From the NCBI GenBank assembly GCA_015709575.1, contig CP054190.1, positions 1,858,616-1,922,615 of the forward strand: a stretch of 64,000 nucleotides of DNA. The letters run 5' to 3'. Source of the stretch: Planctomycetia bacterium. GTDB lineage: Bacteria > Planctomycetota > Phycisphaerae > UBA1845 > Fen-1342. The translations under genes and the position numbers were made by a program. Shown in pieces: positions 1-11,807 of the stretch. Below the pieces are notes generated by a model. That model was not told the DNA's origin. It saw only the letters and a program-made list of their open reading frames with translations, and ran no database searches. How positions within the stretch are numbered: the first letter of the stretch is position 1; every line of letters begins with the position of its first letter.

Positions 1-46
1 GGTGTCGATCAAGCCACGGGGTCCGCGTGTTCGCACGTGACCCTGG

Positions 47-100
47 GGAAAAAAACGCGCCGCCGCGCCCGACCGCCGAGGCGGTCCGCAGCGCGGCGGC
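47..100 (-). terminator. Rho-independent terminator after the fibronectin-like gene
   Basis: A perfect 10-bp inverted repeat (59-68 against 91-100) encloses a second 6-bp stem (71-76/81-86). On the minus strand it is followed by a run of seven T (plus-strand A7 at 49-55). It lies just downstream of the minus-strand gene ending at 123, so it should terminate that transcript. Confidence 0.8.
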
Positions 101-122
101 GACTGGCGAAGGGACGGTCGGG

Positions 123-1118
123 TTACCAGCCGCCTCGTACGTAGAAGCGGTTAGGCTCATTGAGCGAATTGGTCGGTGGCGCATGCACGATCGGGTTTTC
201 ATGTGAATCGCAAGTGACAGAGAAGGTCGCAAAGCGCGGTGCGGAGAAGCGCCGCGCGCCGTTGACCATCGCGGCCGTGCGGATCCTGAGGTCGTACTCC
301 ATGCCGCAGTTCAGGTCGAAGCCGAAGGAGTGACGGTAAATCGGGCCCCCGCCGAGGATGGGCAGTATGCCGCCATCAACTTCCGCACCGGTGCGCGCGT
401 TGTGCCATACGGCCGTGCGCCACTCCCACCGCGTGGCATGGCTGCGATACTCGACCAGAATGTGCTCGACGTGGTCCGAGTCGAAGCGACGGTAGAGCGT
501 CACATACACCCACGCCGGGGGGTTGATCCAGGTTGTGATGTCGGCCGGGCTGCGCTCCGCTTCGTGGATCGAAACGCGGCTGATCGTCGGCGTCGGCAGG
601 CATGTCAGGTCGATCGGCGCTGCGGCCTGGCGCCAGGCGGAGTAGACCGGGCTGCGCCGCAGGAAACGCCGCGTCCCATCCGAGTAGTCCTGTCGCGACG
701 CGACACGGAACTCCCAGTTACCCAGACCGCAGACCTGGACGGTTGCCCAATACACCATTCCGACGCTCTTCATCGTCGTCCAGCCGGGATCGCCGCCGCG
801 GCGCCCCTGTATCGTGAAGCCGTCATGTCCGCTGCCTGCGGGAACGGACCACATGACCAGCACCTCGTCATTGGTTTCTCCGTGGTGAAGCTCGACGATG
901 TCGACGGTGCCGGGAAACCCGCGTCGATTGGAATCCCCGACGATGTTGGTCACGACCGCCCAAACCGGCGCTGTGCTTGACGCCAGTGCCGCGATCAGAA
1001 ATAGCCGCGCTCCAGCCTTCAGCGTGAGATAGCGCCTCTGACAAACGCGCGTGGATCCGTCGATGCACTTGAGAGGTGCGGCTTCCGAACGGGTCGTGTT
1101 GTGGCGGGTGGCGAACAT
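123..1118 (-). CDS. Exported fibronectin-III-like hypothetical protein
   Basis: 331 aa. No named family recognised with certainty. The N-terminus is long and basic, followed by a hydrophobic segment (about residues 35-54, ending PVWA), which reads as a Sec signal peptide. The rest contains two beta-rich segments (about 55-165 and 175-305) with motifs such as WEFRVASR and YDLRIRTAA that resemble fibronectin-III-like modules. The start is well supported: AAGGAG lies seven bases before the ATG. There is no anchoring domain at the C-terminus, so the product is probably periplasmic or secreted. It is monocistronic, divergent from clpB, and ends at a clear terminator. Function unknown. Confidence 0.7.
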   Translation of the reverse strand: MFATRHNTTRSEAAPLKCIDGSTRVCQRRYLTLKAGARLFLIAALASSTAPVWAVVTNIVGDSNRRGFPGTVDIVELHHGETNDEVLVMWSVPAGSGHDGFTIQGRRGGDPGWTTMKSVGMVYWATVQVCGLGNWEFRVASRQDYSDGTRRFLRRSPVYSAWRQAAAPIDLTCLPTPTISRVSIHEAERSPADITTWINPPAWVYVTLYRRFDSDHVEHILVEYRSHATRWEWRTAVWHNARTGAEVDGGILPILGGGPIYRHSFGFDLNCGMEYDLRIRTAAMVNGARRFSAPRFATFSVTCDSHENPIVHAPPTNSLNEPNRFYVRGGW

Positions 1119-1471
1119 GGCTCAGCTCCTTGCCAGGGAATTTCGATTCATGACGCCGACCATCGGCGACAATGCCCGAAGCGCCGCCTCTGACGCCCGC
1201 TCACGCGAAGTTCCGGATTTTCGCTCGCATCGCCTCACGAGGTTTACGGTCCGCCGGAGGCCGCTCCGGACTGCCTGCCGCGCGTGCCGACCTGGCAGGG
1301 CTGCCGCCATGAACAGAAACGACAAATGAAGGTAAAGCGCATCATTTCCGCGGGTTATCGCGCTCCGGGGCACACCCGAGGGCGGTGCGCATGCTGGCAC
1401 AGCCCGTGCAGCAGGTTCACCGGCAGGGCGGCTCGGTTGCATGCGCCGTCGGCCAGCCCGGAGGAACGCCC
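1119..1471. other. Divergent intergenic region upstream of clpB
   Basis: 353 bp between two divergent genes. It must carry both promoters, but I see no convincing -35/-10 pair and no CIRCE-like inverted repeat. The only clear signals are the ribosome binding sites at its two edges: AGCTCCTT at 1124-1131, which is AAGGAGCT for the minus gene, and GGAGG at about 1460-1464 for clpB. No gene seen. Confidence 0.5.
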
Positions 1472-4168
<2,697 letters not shown>

Positions 4169-4186
4169 AGCCGGACAGGCGCGGTA

Positions 4187-4564
4187 TCAGTGGCGTCCGC
4201 CGAATCTACCGCCCAGCGACGAGACCGCCACGGCGGCGACGATCAGGGCCAGCGCGATGTAGTCCGTAGTGCGGAGCTTGTCCTTCAACACGAACACGGT
4301 AAAGCCGGTGAAGATCACGATGTTGATCACTTCCTGGATGATCTTGAGCTGCGCCGTGCTGAAGGGCCCGCCGAAGTAGTTGCTGCCGATGCGATTGGCC
4401 GGCACCTGCAGGATGTACTCCGGCAGCGCGATCATCCACGCCACCGCGATGATCAGCAGCGGCGACCATGACGGTGGGGCGAACTTCAGGTGCCCGTACC
4501 AAGCGGCAATCATGAACACGTTGGACCCGATGAGAAGCAGGATGGTCTGGATGGCTGGGCTCAT
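4187..4564 (-). CDS. DMT-like integral membrane protein (DUF486 family)
   Basis: 125 aa, almost entirely hydrophobic with four predicted membrane helices. It matches my memory of the DUF486 family: a small drug/metabolite-transporter-like protein with the segment WMIALPEYILQVPANRIG followed by FSTAQLKIIQEVI. Members are usually about 110-120 aa. The transported substrate is unknown. It is an inner-membrane protein. The gene is convergent with clpB and about 50 bp downstream of the glycosyltransferase operon on the same strand, so it could be its last gene or independent. Family assignment is strong, function unknown. Confidence 0.85.
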   Translation of the reverse strand: MSPAIQTILLLIGSNVFMIAAWYGHLKFAPPSWSPLLIIAVAWMIALPEYILQVPANRIGSNYFGGPFSTAQLKIIQEVINIVIFTGFTVFVLKDKLRTTDYIALALIVAAVAVSSLGGRFGGRH

Positions 4565-4615
4565 GCCGGAGCATACCGCGCAGTCCGAATGACGAGTGCG
4601 GGAGTGCGGGAGCAG

Positions 4616-5431
4616 TCAGTTGCGGTCCGGCCGCAGCTTGCGCGCCAGCGCCAGCGAGTTGTAAATTGCGACCGTCAGCACGTTGTTGAGGCGCTTCACG
4701 AAGCGCCCGGCTGGGCTGCGCACGCCGTGACGCCGGGCGATCAGCTCATCCTCGATGAATTGCCGTCGATAATTCGCGCCGCTCTTGCTGGTTTCGTACC
4801 AACGGAATGACGCCAGCTTGTGCGGAATGTAGAGCGGCGCGCTGCGCTGCGCGAAGCGCAGCCAATACTCATAGTCAAACGCGAGTTTCAAGTCGGGGTC
4901 GAGCACGCCCGCTTCATCCATCAGCCGCCGCCGCCAGAACACCGTCATCTGGCTGATGAAATTGCGCCGCAGCAGGCTTTGGAAGCTGTAGCGCTGCGCA
5001 TGCCAGCGCTTGTAAGCGGAGACCCAGCGTCGGATCTCGCGGTCGTCCGCGTCGATGACGTCGCAATCGCCGTGCACCCATTCGCACTCCGGATGCTCTC
5101 GAAATGCCGTCGCCACGCGCTGCAGCGCACCTGGCTTCAGGACGTCGTCCGAATTGAGCCACCCGACCACGTCGCCCTCGGCCGATCGCAGGCCGCGATT
5201 GATCGCGTCCACCTGTCCGCTATCAGGCGCGCTGACCCACCTCAGCCGCTCGCCATAGGAGCGCAGGATGTCGAGCGTGCCGTCGGTGCTGGCCCCGTCG
5301 AGGATCCGATAATCCAGTTCAAAGTTGCCTTGTTGAGACAGCACGCTGTCGATCGTCCGCCCGATGAAGCGGGCGTGATTGAACGACGGCGTGATCAGCG
5401 AGATTCTCAGGCGGCTCATGTCTCGCATCAT
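4616..5431 (-). CDS. Glycosyltransferase family 2
   Basis: 271 aa. GT-A fold transferase that moves a sugar from a nucleotide sugar to an acceptor. Seen: N-terminal SLITPSFNHARFIGRTIDSV, the DGASTDGT loop and the metal-binding region WLNSDDVLKPGAL (DxD-like SDD), then RRRLMDEAGVLDPDLKLAFDYEYWLRF, typical of GT2 enzymes for exopolysaccharide or surface glycans. The start is uncertain: in-frame ATGs lie at 5431, 5428 and 5419. The last gives MSRLRISLIT, closest to family starts. It is the 3' gene of the minus-strand glycosylation run, 25 bp after the 747-aa membrane protein. Acceptor unknown. Confidence 0.9.
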   Translation of the reverse strand: MMRDMSRLRISLITPSFNHARFIGRTIDSVLSQQGNFELDYRILDGASTDGTLDILRSYGERLRWVSAPDSGQVDAINRGLRSAEGDVVGWLNSDDVLKPGALQRVATAFREHPECEWVHGDCDVIDADDREIRRWVSAYKRWHAQRYSFQSLLRRNFISQMTVFWRRRLMDEAGVLDPDLKLAFDYEYWLRFAQRSAPLYIPHKLASFRWYETSKSGANYRRQFIEDELIARRHGVRSPAGRFVKRLNNVLTVAIYNSLALARKLRPDRN

Positions 5432-5456
5432 AGCGGTACAGGACCGGCCGGCAGCA

Positions 5457-7700
5457 TCACGGCGTGAGCCGCACGCCCCGGAGCAGCAGCATCAACTCGC
5501 GCGGGTCGTCGCCCGCGCGTCCGGGGCCGGCCGCGACCGGAAGATGGACGTGCAGCCGCGTCAGGCCGATGGGCAGTTCCAGCGGGCACGGGATGACGCC
5601 GGCCTCGGTCACGTTGGCGCGGTGCACCAGCCTGGGCGTGCCGGCGGATGGCGATCCGTCTTCATCTGCCCGAGTCAGCTCCGCTGATGCACCCGTGGCG
5701 GGATGGGCCGGCGGCGACGATCCCGGCGTGGATGCAGCGCCTATCGGAGGAAGGCGCAGCAGGTCAATCGGGCAGGGTTGCGGTGCGGAGGGGCCGATCA
5801 GCGCGATGTCCAGTTCGAGCGTGGCGTGTGTGGCGCGGTGGCTCTCGATGTAGAGCGTGATTCCTCCGGACGCGCCGCTGGCCATCCAAATCGCGAAGCC
5901 GTCGCCGTACGGTTCGAAGTGCACGCGCTCGCCGCGCTGAATGGCCCGGGTGGCGGCTCCTTCGACCGTCGATGCCGTGAAGCGCGGCGGCGGCGCGGGT
6001 GTCACCAGCAACTCACGCAGTTCCGAGTCCGTGACCCCCGGCGCAATCGAGCCGGTCAGCGGCGGCAGGGCGGACAGGAAAATGGCGTCGCGGTCACAGC
6101 CGAGCACGCGCGCATCGGGTAGGGCGAAATCGGACAGGTAATAGACCGTCCGGTCGAAGCGGCGCTCCGTCGCAGCCCGGTAGAGCGAGACGCGGTTCAT
6201 GGGCGGGATTGATCGATCTACGTACAGCAGTGCCCGGCCCAGCGCGAAGACGTCTGTATCCGATGCCTTAGGATCAAAGAAGGCCAGCGCTTCGGGGTCG
6301 GTTCGCAGCGCGCCATTCAGCAGAGGACCAACACCCTGCCCGTTGCCGAGGTTATGCACGTTGCGCCGCCAGTTGCGGGCGTTCTCCCGGCCGACCCACG
6401 CCGAGCTTGCCGCCAGCATCACCAGCACCACCACGTGCCCGCGCCGCCCGAGCCGCCACATCAGCAGGCAGCCTACAACCAGGGCGGCTGCCACTGCCGC
6501 GTTGATCCAAGCCGGTGGCGCGCCCGGGTTCAAGCGGGTGAGCAGCGGCGTGAGGGAATCCGGGAAATGGCAATCGAGCCGCGCCGGGTTCCCCAGCAGC
6601 GCCAGTCCCGCGGCCACTAAACCACCGACGATGGCGGGTGTTGCCGTGATTCTCCGTCGATGGCGCAACAGAATCGCAAACCAGACGCCGACGAACGGGG
6701 CGACGTAGCGATTCCACGTCAGCTCCGGGCCACCCCACGCTCCCGGCATCAGCAGCACGGCGACCACGGCGCTGATCAGTATCGCCAGCAGCAGCCACGC
6801 CGCCGTACTGTCCTGCGGAATCAGCCGCGGCCGCGCGACCGCCGCCCCAATCACCAGCAGTGCGGCCGGCGCAAGCGGTGCGAGCAGCAGATACGCGCCG
6901 CAGTTCAGCAGCCAGACGGCGTGCAGTTGCAGGTCGGTCGCGTCGCCGAACATGGCGACGACCCCGCTCCATAGGCTGCCGGTTCCGCGATTGAATCGCA
7001 CAAAATGCTGCTGAAACCAGCCCCACGACGCCAGAATCCCAATTGTTGCGCCTGCCAGCACTGCGTATCGAATGGCGACAATCAGCGCCGATCGGGGTGA
7101 TTTCCAGAGCGCCAGCACGCGAATCGCGGCAATCGGCGCCGCCGCCAGCAACAACGCTCGCGCCGCGTCGCGCGTGAGCGCCGCCGCGCCGATACTGACG
7201 CCCACCAGCGCGAATCGCGCCAGCGTCGGTCGCGCTTCGGCCCGCGAGAACGCGAGACAGCAGGCGTAGAAAATCGGGTAATACGCGGCTTCCGTCATCA
7301 GAAATGGCGCGTAGGTCAGGGCGAACGGAGCGACTGAAACGGCCACGGCCCACGCGGCCGCCCAGTTCGGCGGCAGGCGCGAGTAGCTGCGCAGCCAGGC
7401 GTAGAGCGGAAGGAAGCTGATAGAGAGCAGAATCGCGTTAATGGCGACGATCCAGCGCAGGGCGGCGCCGGGGTCGGTATTCAGGAGCGCCGGCGAGATC
7501 AGCACCGAGTAGAGCGGGGGAGCGATGCTGGTGGGATGGTTGTTGATGTCGAGCGTGCCGCGCTCGGCCAGGTGCCGAGCGCGATCGACCAACGTGTGCG
7601 AATCCCAGAAAAACCCGACCGGGCCGACGTACAGCGCATAGGTCAGGCAGATGGCAAGCGTGGCGGTCTGCCCCGCGAGCGCTGCGCGGACGCGGCTCAC
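5457..7700 (-). CDS. Polytopic membrane protein, GT-C glycosyltransferase-like
   Basis: 747 aa. The first about 450 residues are a series of hydrophobic helices, followed by about 300 residues of soluble domain, probably periplasmic. The first loop after helix 1 carries FFWDSHTLVDRARHLAERG, matching the acidic first-loop pattern (D) of GT-C enzymes that use polyprenyl-phosphate sugars (PMT/ArnT-like). No full family signature recognised. The start is GTG at 7700, and GTGA overlaps the stop of the DUF2304 gene, indicating translational coupling. With the GT2/DUF2304 genes upstream, the likely job is transfer of a lipid-linked sugar on the outer face of the cytoplasmic membrane. Inference only; substrate and acceptor unknown. 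Confidence 0.75.
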   Translation of the reverse strand: MSRVRAALAGQTATLAICLTYALYVGPVGFFWDSHTLVDRARHLAERGTLDINNHPTSIAPPLYSVLISPALLNTDPGAALRWIVAINAILLSISFLPLYAWLRSYSRLPPNWAAAWAVAVSVAPFALTYAPFLMTEAAYYPIFYACCLAFSRAEARPTLARFALVGVSIGAAALTRDAARALLLAAAPIAAIRVLALWKSPRSALIVAIRYAVLAGATIGILASWGWFQQHFVRFNRGTGSLWSGVVAMFGDATDLQLHAVWLLNCGAYLLLAPLAPAALLVIGAAVARPRLIPQDSTAAWLLLAILISAVVAVLLMPGAWGGPELTWNRYVAPFVGVWFAILLRHRRRITATPAIVGGLVAAGLALLGNPARLDCHFPDSLTPLLTRLNPGAPPAWINAAVAAALVVGCLLMWRLGRRGHVVVLVMLAASSAWVGRENARNWRRNVHNLGNGQGVGPLLNGALRTDPEALAFFDPKASDTDVFALGRALLYVDRSIPPMNRVSLYRAATERRFDRTVYYLSDFALPDARVLGCDRDAIFLSALPPLTGSIAPGVTDSELRELLVTPAPPPRFTASTVEGAATRAIQRGERVHFEPYGDGFAIWMASGASGGITLYIESHRATHATLELDIALIGPSAPQPCPIDLLRLPPIGAASTPGSSPPAHPATGASAELTRADEDGSPSAGTPRLVHRANVTEAGVIPCPLELPIGLTRLHVHLPVAAGPGRAGDDPRELMLLLRGVRLTP

Positions 7701-8089
7701 ACGCGCTCCGCGGTGGTCGCATCGCCGGGCGCAACGGGGGAGGGCGGCAGCTCACGCAGCGCCAGTTGCCGGGTCAATTCAGTGATTTCCATGCGCGATC
7801 GCCGGTGCATGGCCAGCATGGCGAAGGTCACGCCGATCAGCGCAAAGGCGGTGATGTAGACGACCAGGTCCGTGCCGCGCCCGATGCCGACGGTCGATGC
7901 GACCGACGTGGTCAGGCCCGGATTGGCGACGCCGATCATCGCGCAGAGTAGAACGAGCGTGCCTGCCGCTAATCGGCGGCGACGATGCACCAGCCATTGC
8001 CAGAGCATCCAGCATGTGGCCAGCAGCAACAATGGCAAAACGATGACCTGGAACAGGTTCGGCGCGGCCGCGGCGAGCAGGACGGTCAT
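7697..8089 (-). CDS. DUF2304 family membrane protein
   Basis: 130 aa from the ATG at 8089. The frame is open further upstream, but that part overlaps the GT2 gene and reads as low-quality sequence. Three hydrophobic helices are followed by a charged C-terminal segment (HRRSRMEITELTRQLAL), the layout of DUF2304 proteins. These are repeatedly found between a dolichyl-phosphate-mannose-synthase-like GT2 and a membrane glycosyltransferase, and are thought to act with the GT2 at the membrane. Both ends overlap neighbours by 4 bp (ATGA with the GT2 upstream, GTGA with the polytopic enzyme downstream), so the three genes should be translated together. Confidence 0.85.
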   Translation of the reverse strand: MTVLLAAAAPNLFQVIVLPLLLLATCWMLWQWLVHRRRRLAAGTLVLLCAMIGVANPGLTTSVASTVGIGRGTDLVVYITAFALIGVTFAMLAMHRRSRMEITELTRQLALRELPPSPVAPGDATTAERV

Positions 8090-8751
8090 CGCATCACCTT
8101 TCCAACCAGGAAGTTGAAGGCGATCGGCAGGGCGGCGTGCCAGCGCTGCCCCTTGCGCATGCTGTACTCGGTGTACCGCACGTGACAGGGCACCTCGACG
8201 TGGCGCAAGTCGCATTCGCCGATCAGGTCGAGCAGCTCCGAGGCGTGTGCCATTCGGTCTTCGGAAATGCGGATGCGCTCCAGCGCCGAGGCGCGAAAGG
8301 CGCGCAGGCCGTTGTGCGTGTCGGTCACGTTCACGCGCGAGACCACCCGCGTGAACCATAGCGCAGCGCGCAGCAGCCAGCGCCGCGCTGTCGGCATGTT
8401 TTCCGCCTCGCGGCCGAGGAAGCGCGAACCGAGCACCACGTCGGCGTCGTGCTCGACTAGGGCGGCGATGAGTGCGGCGGCGTCGGAAGGCGTGTGCTGG
8501 CCATCCGCGTCGAACGTGATGATGACCTCAGCGCCGCGGCGCAGCGCGGCGTCGAAGCCGGTCTGCAGCGCCGCGCCCTGTCCGCGGTTGATGATGTGTC
8601 GGAGCACGATCGCGCCGGCGGCGCGGGCTGAGCCGCTGGTGTCGTCGCGCGACGCGTCGTCCACGACGATCACGTCGCCCGCGGGGGCATCGGCCTGAAG
8701 CCCGCGAACGACGGCCCGGATGGCGCGCTCCTCGTTGTACGCGGGGATCAC
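8086..8751 (-). CDS. GT2, polyprenyl-phosphate sugar transferase (DPM1-like)
   Basis: 221 aa from a GTG at 8751. GT-A enzyme of the dolichol-phosphate mannosyltransferase type: moves a sugar from NDP-sugar to polyprenyl phosphate at the cytoplasmic membrane face. Seen: VIPAYNEERAIRAVVRGL, VIVVDDASRDDT, NRGQGAALQTGFDAAL, the catalytic TFDADGQH (DAD) and GSRFLGR. No C-terminal membrane helices. The frame stays open upstream with VAYVIPAYNEE, so the true start may be a CTG at 8766 or further up; no ATG is available there. First gene of the minus-strand operon, coupled by ATGA to DUF2304. It probably supplies the lipid-linked sugar for the 747-aa enzyme. Confidence 0.88.
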   Translation of the reverse strand: MIPAYNEERAIRAVVRGLQADAPAGDVIVVDDASRDDTSGSARAAGAIVLRHIINRGQGAALQTGFDAALRRGAEVIITFDADGQHTPSDAAALIAALVEHDADVVLGSRFLGREAENMPTARRWLLRAALWFTRVVSRVNVTDTHNGLRAFRASALERIRISEDRMAHASELLDLIGECDLRHVEVPCHVRYTEYSMRKGQRWHAALPIAFNFLVGKVMR

Positions 8752-8964
8752 GTAGGCGACGCGCGGCGGATTGGACAGCGAGCGCTGAATGAGGACGGCC
8801 CTCCGACAGCCGGCGATTGGCCGGCCGTAAAGGCGATTGTCCGCGACGCTCGACGCGTGTCAAGCCGGCCGGTCCCCGGCGGCGCGGGCGGGCCGGTATC
8901 ATCCGGGCGGCCGACTGACTTGCTGTGCAGCGATCAGCGGTGCGCCAGTACGGGTGATACGCGG

Positions 8965-9621
8965 ATGAAACAGGTCGTGGTGGTCGGTCTGGGGCAATTC
9001 GGCGGGCACTTGGCCCGCACGCTGGTGCACATGGGCTGCGAAGTGCTGGCGATCGACGCCGACGAGCGGCGGGTGAACGAGGTGCGGGATGAGGTTCATC
9101 GGGCGCTGATCGGCGATGCGCGCGATTTCAACCTGCTCAAGAGCGTGATCGGGGGGACGGTTGCGGAGGCAGCCGTCTCACTGGGGGAAAAGAACATCGA
9201 GCCGAGCATCCTGTGCACGCTGCACCTGGCCAAGCTCGGCATTTCCAACATCCGCTCCACGGCGCGCAATAACGACCACGCCCAGATTCTCCGCGCGGTC
9301 GGCGCGACCGAGGTGATCTATCCCGAGCGGGAAACGGCCGAGCGCACCGCCCGAAGAATCGCCAACCCCGATCTGCGCGACATGTTCTCGCTCGCCGAGG
9401 ACTATCGCATCCTGGAAATACAGACTCCGAAGCGGCTGCTGAACAAGACGCTGGCGGAATTGAGCCTGCGCCAGACCTATGACCTGCTGGTGCTGGCCAT
9501 TCGCGAGAGCGACCAGGCGCCGTTTCGTTTCCTGCCGGCGCCGGACACGGTACTGCGTCAGGGGCAGGTGCTGATGGTGCTGGGGCGCGAACTGGACATC
9601 GCCCGTTTCGCAGGGCTGTAG
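8965..9621 (+). CDS. TrkA/KtrA-type RCK potassium-uptake regulator
   Basis: 218 aa from the ATG at 8965 (MKQVVVVGLGQFG). Cytoplasmic gating subunit of a K+ uptake channel. Seen: Rossmann GLGQFGGHLA with the acidic residue in AIDADERRV for NAD(H)/ATP binding (RCK_N, about 1-125), then an RCK_C domain (about 135-218) with LAELSLRQTYDLLVLAIR and VLRQGQVLMVLG. Single RCK_N/RCK_C length matches KtrA/KtrC rather than the doubled TrkA. The partner channel (TrkH/KtrB) is not next door: upstream is the divergent glycosyltransferase operon, downstream a convergent surface-protein gene. Confidence 0.92.
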   Translation: MKQVVVVGLGQFGGHLARTLVHMGCEVLAIDADERRVNEVRDEVHRALIGDARDFNLLKSVIGGTVAEAAVSLGEKNIEPSILCTLHLAKLGISNIRSTARNNDHAQILRAVGATEVIYPERETAERTARRIANPDLRDMFSLAEDYRILEIQTPKRLLNKTLAELSLRQTYDLLVLAIRESDQAPFRFLPAPDTVLRQGQVLMVLGRELDIARFAGL

Positions 9622-9720
9622 CACGCTCGGCCGCATCCGCTCGATTCCGGGCGCCCAAGTGTCAATACACGCGGTGGCCGCCTCGACGACACAACACCCT
9701 GCCGCGGCCGTCTTTGGTCG

Positions 9721-11712
9721 CTACGGGCACGCCTGTCCAGCCGGCGGCGCGTTCAGCACACACCCGACGAATGGGTCGATGTCGAAGTTGTTGGCGAAGC
9801 CGTCGTGGTTCACGTCGCCCCAGCAGCCGCGCTGATCCCAGCAGGCCTGCGTCGCATTGAGCGCCAGGTAGCCGGCCGGCGCGGTGGCGACGTTGCCGGC
9901 GTTGATCCACTCGACGAACGGATCGATGTCAAAGCTGTTGATGCTGTCGTCGCAGTTCGTATCGCCAGACAGGAACACGGTCAGCGACTTGGCGAAGGTG
10001 TTTGAACCGCAGGCGTTCGTCACCACGCAGCGATAGCCGCGCTGGTGGACCTTGGCCAGCTGGCGGGTGTTTGCCACGTCGGCCACGATGATGAGCGTCG
10101 CCGTGTTCGCTCCGCCGATCATGCCGCCGACGCCGGGATTATTGCCGTCCCAGAAAAGGGTGGTGCCGTTGGATAGGTTGGTCCAGGTGTTCGAGTTGGG
10201 GAAATGCTCGCGCTGCCACTGGTAGGTGAAAGGCCCGTTGCCGAGCGGTCCCGGATACACGGTCATGGCGGCGCCGCCGTGCGAGCAGGCCTTCGGCGCG
10301 ATGCCGTCGTCCTGGAAGCTCGGCGGAGAAAAGACCATGCCAACCATCACGGTGTTCGTCGCCTTGCTGCTGCAGCCGGCCGTCATCACGCAGCGGTACG
10401 CGCCCGGCACGTCGACCGAAGAACTATTCCAGACCGTCATTGTCGGCGAATTAGCGCCGGAGATGGTCGTGCCGGTGCCGTAGGTGATGTTCTGAAGCGG
10501 TACCCAGAAGCTGTCGTTCCAGCGTTCCCACTGAAAGAGCGGCGGGTGGAAGGTCGGCCCGAACGCCTGCACGGACAGCGTGAATTGGCCAAGGTGGCAG
10601 ACGGTCGTGTCCTCCGGCTGGATGTCGATCCACGGGCCGCAGAGCGGATCCAGCCCGCGCACCATGAAACCGCGGGCCTTGCCGTTGTAAACGCCGTTGC
10701 CAATCAGCACGGTGCCGTTTTGGCTGAAGCCCGAGACGCCGTCGAGGTGCGACCAGCCGGTGATATCTACCCCTTGTGACGCAAGGAAGTCGGAGAGGCG
10801 TACCATGCCGCGGGTCTGGGTCCAGATCCAGCCGCCGTTGTTGTTGCTCTGAGGCACGAGATTGCCGCCGCTGTGGCCGCCGACGACGTCGCCGGTCGCG
10901 TGAATCGCGGTGGCGACCGAGGAGGACTCACCGAACAGGATCCCAAGCGGCATCGGGACTTCGCTCTCCCAACGGGTCGCCTCGGAACCGGAATATCCGG
11001 CGACCATATTGGGCGTCGATCCGACAGCGAGAGCGATCGTCCCTTCGCCCGCGTTGTTCGGTTGGAGCTGGACCCAGGTTCCGTCGCCGTAGCGAATGAA
11101 CCCGCGCAGACCGATGGCAGTGACCAGGCCGTGGCCGACAATCGCCGTACCGTCGGGCGTGATGCCACGGGCGATCGATTCGATCATGCCTGCGGTGCCG
11201 AGGTTCACCAGCCCGGTCGCGCTGGTCCAGCGCGTGGCGTGGAAGCCGGGTGCGGCCGAGTAGCCGGCGACGACACTTCCGTCGGCGCTGACACCGGTTG
11301 CATAGGCGCCGGCACAGTTGCACAGGTTGCCGATGTCAGTCAGCACGTTCGATGCCTGAGTCCAGCGCCACTGGCGCTGGTAGTTGCCGTCGTAGCCCGC
11401 CCCGACCGCGACGGTGCCATTCGCGTTGATCGCCAAACCCTCCGTGTAGTACCACGTGGGTTGGCCGTTATGAATCCAGATGTCGCCCACGGTCGGTTTC
11501 CAGAGAAAGGGCCGGACGTCCCCGGTGGCTGAGGATGCGGTTCCGACCACCGTGGAGCCGTCGGCGCTGAGGCCGCGAGCGCTGGTGGTATCGGTCCATG
11601 TGCCGGTGGTTCCGATGGGCAGGATGTCTGCCGCGTGAGCGCCACTGACGACGAGAATCGTGGCGACCAGCGCGGGGGCGGACGTCAGGAAATGTCGATG
11701 GCTGTATCGCAT
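9721..11712 (-). CDS. Exported HAF-repeat/Ig-like protein with dockerin-like tail (paralogue 1)
   Basis: 663 aa from the ATG at 11712, followed by a clean signal peptide (ending SGAHA, about residue 27). Residues about 30-345 carry repeated GLSADGSTVVG / GVSADGSVVAGYS units (HAF-type extracellular repeats, probably a beta-propeller), ending with GFMVRGLDPLCGPWI. Two Ig-like domains follow (about 355-455 and 460-580), each with a C...W...C...C pattern. The last 80 residues hold two acidic loops, GDTNCDDSINSFDIDPFV and GDVNHDGFANNFDIDPFV, a calcium-loop pair resembling a dockerin. Binding partner and role unknown; likely surface-exposed. 3' member of a tandem set of three homologous genes. Confidence 0.88.
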   Translation of the reverse strand: MRYSHRHFLTSAPALVATILVVSGAHAADILPIGTTGTWTDTTSARGLSADGSTVVGTASSATGDVRPFLWKPTVGDIWIHNGQPTWYYTEGLAINANGTVAVGAGYDGNYQRQWRWTQASNVLTDIGNLCNCAGAYATGVSADGSVVAGYSAAPGFHATRWTSATGLVNLGTAGMIESIARGITPDGTAIVGHGLVTAIGLRGFIRYGDGTWVQLQPNNAGEGTIALAVGSTPNMVAGYSGSEATRWESEVPMPLGILFGESSSVATAIHATGDVVGGHSGGNLVPQSNNNGGWIWTQTRGMVRLSDFLASQGVDITGWSHLDGVSGFSQNGTVLIGNGVYNGKARGFMVRGLDPLCGPWIDIQPEDTTVCHLGQFTLSVQAFGPTFHPPLFQWERWNDSFWVPLQNITYGTGTTISGANSPTMTVWNSSSVDVPGAYRCVMTAGCSSKATNTVMVGMVFSPPSFQDDGIAPKACSHGGAAMTVYPGPLGNGPFTYQWQREHFPNSNTWTNLSNGTTLFWDGNNPGVGGMIGGANTATLIIVADVANTRQLAKVHQRGYRCVVTNACGSNTFAKSLTVFLSGDTNCDDSINSFDIDPFVEWINAGNVATAPAGYLALNATQACWDQRGCWGDVNHDGFANNFDIDPFVGCVLNAPPAGQACP

Positions 11713-11807
11713 TCGGGTGATCTCCGTCTCTGAACGATCGTAGCCTCGATTTGGGCACATCCGGCGCGATAATCCCGCTTTTTCGGCGTTGCGTGCGCTA
11801 CAGCCTG

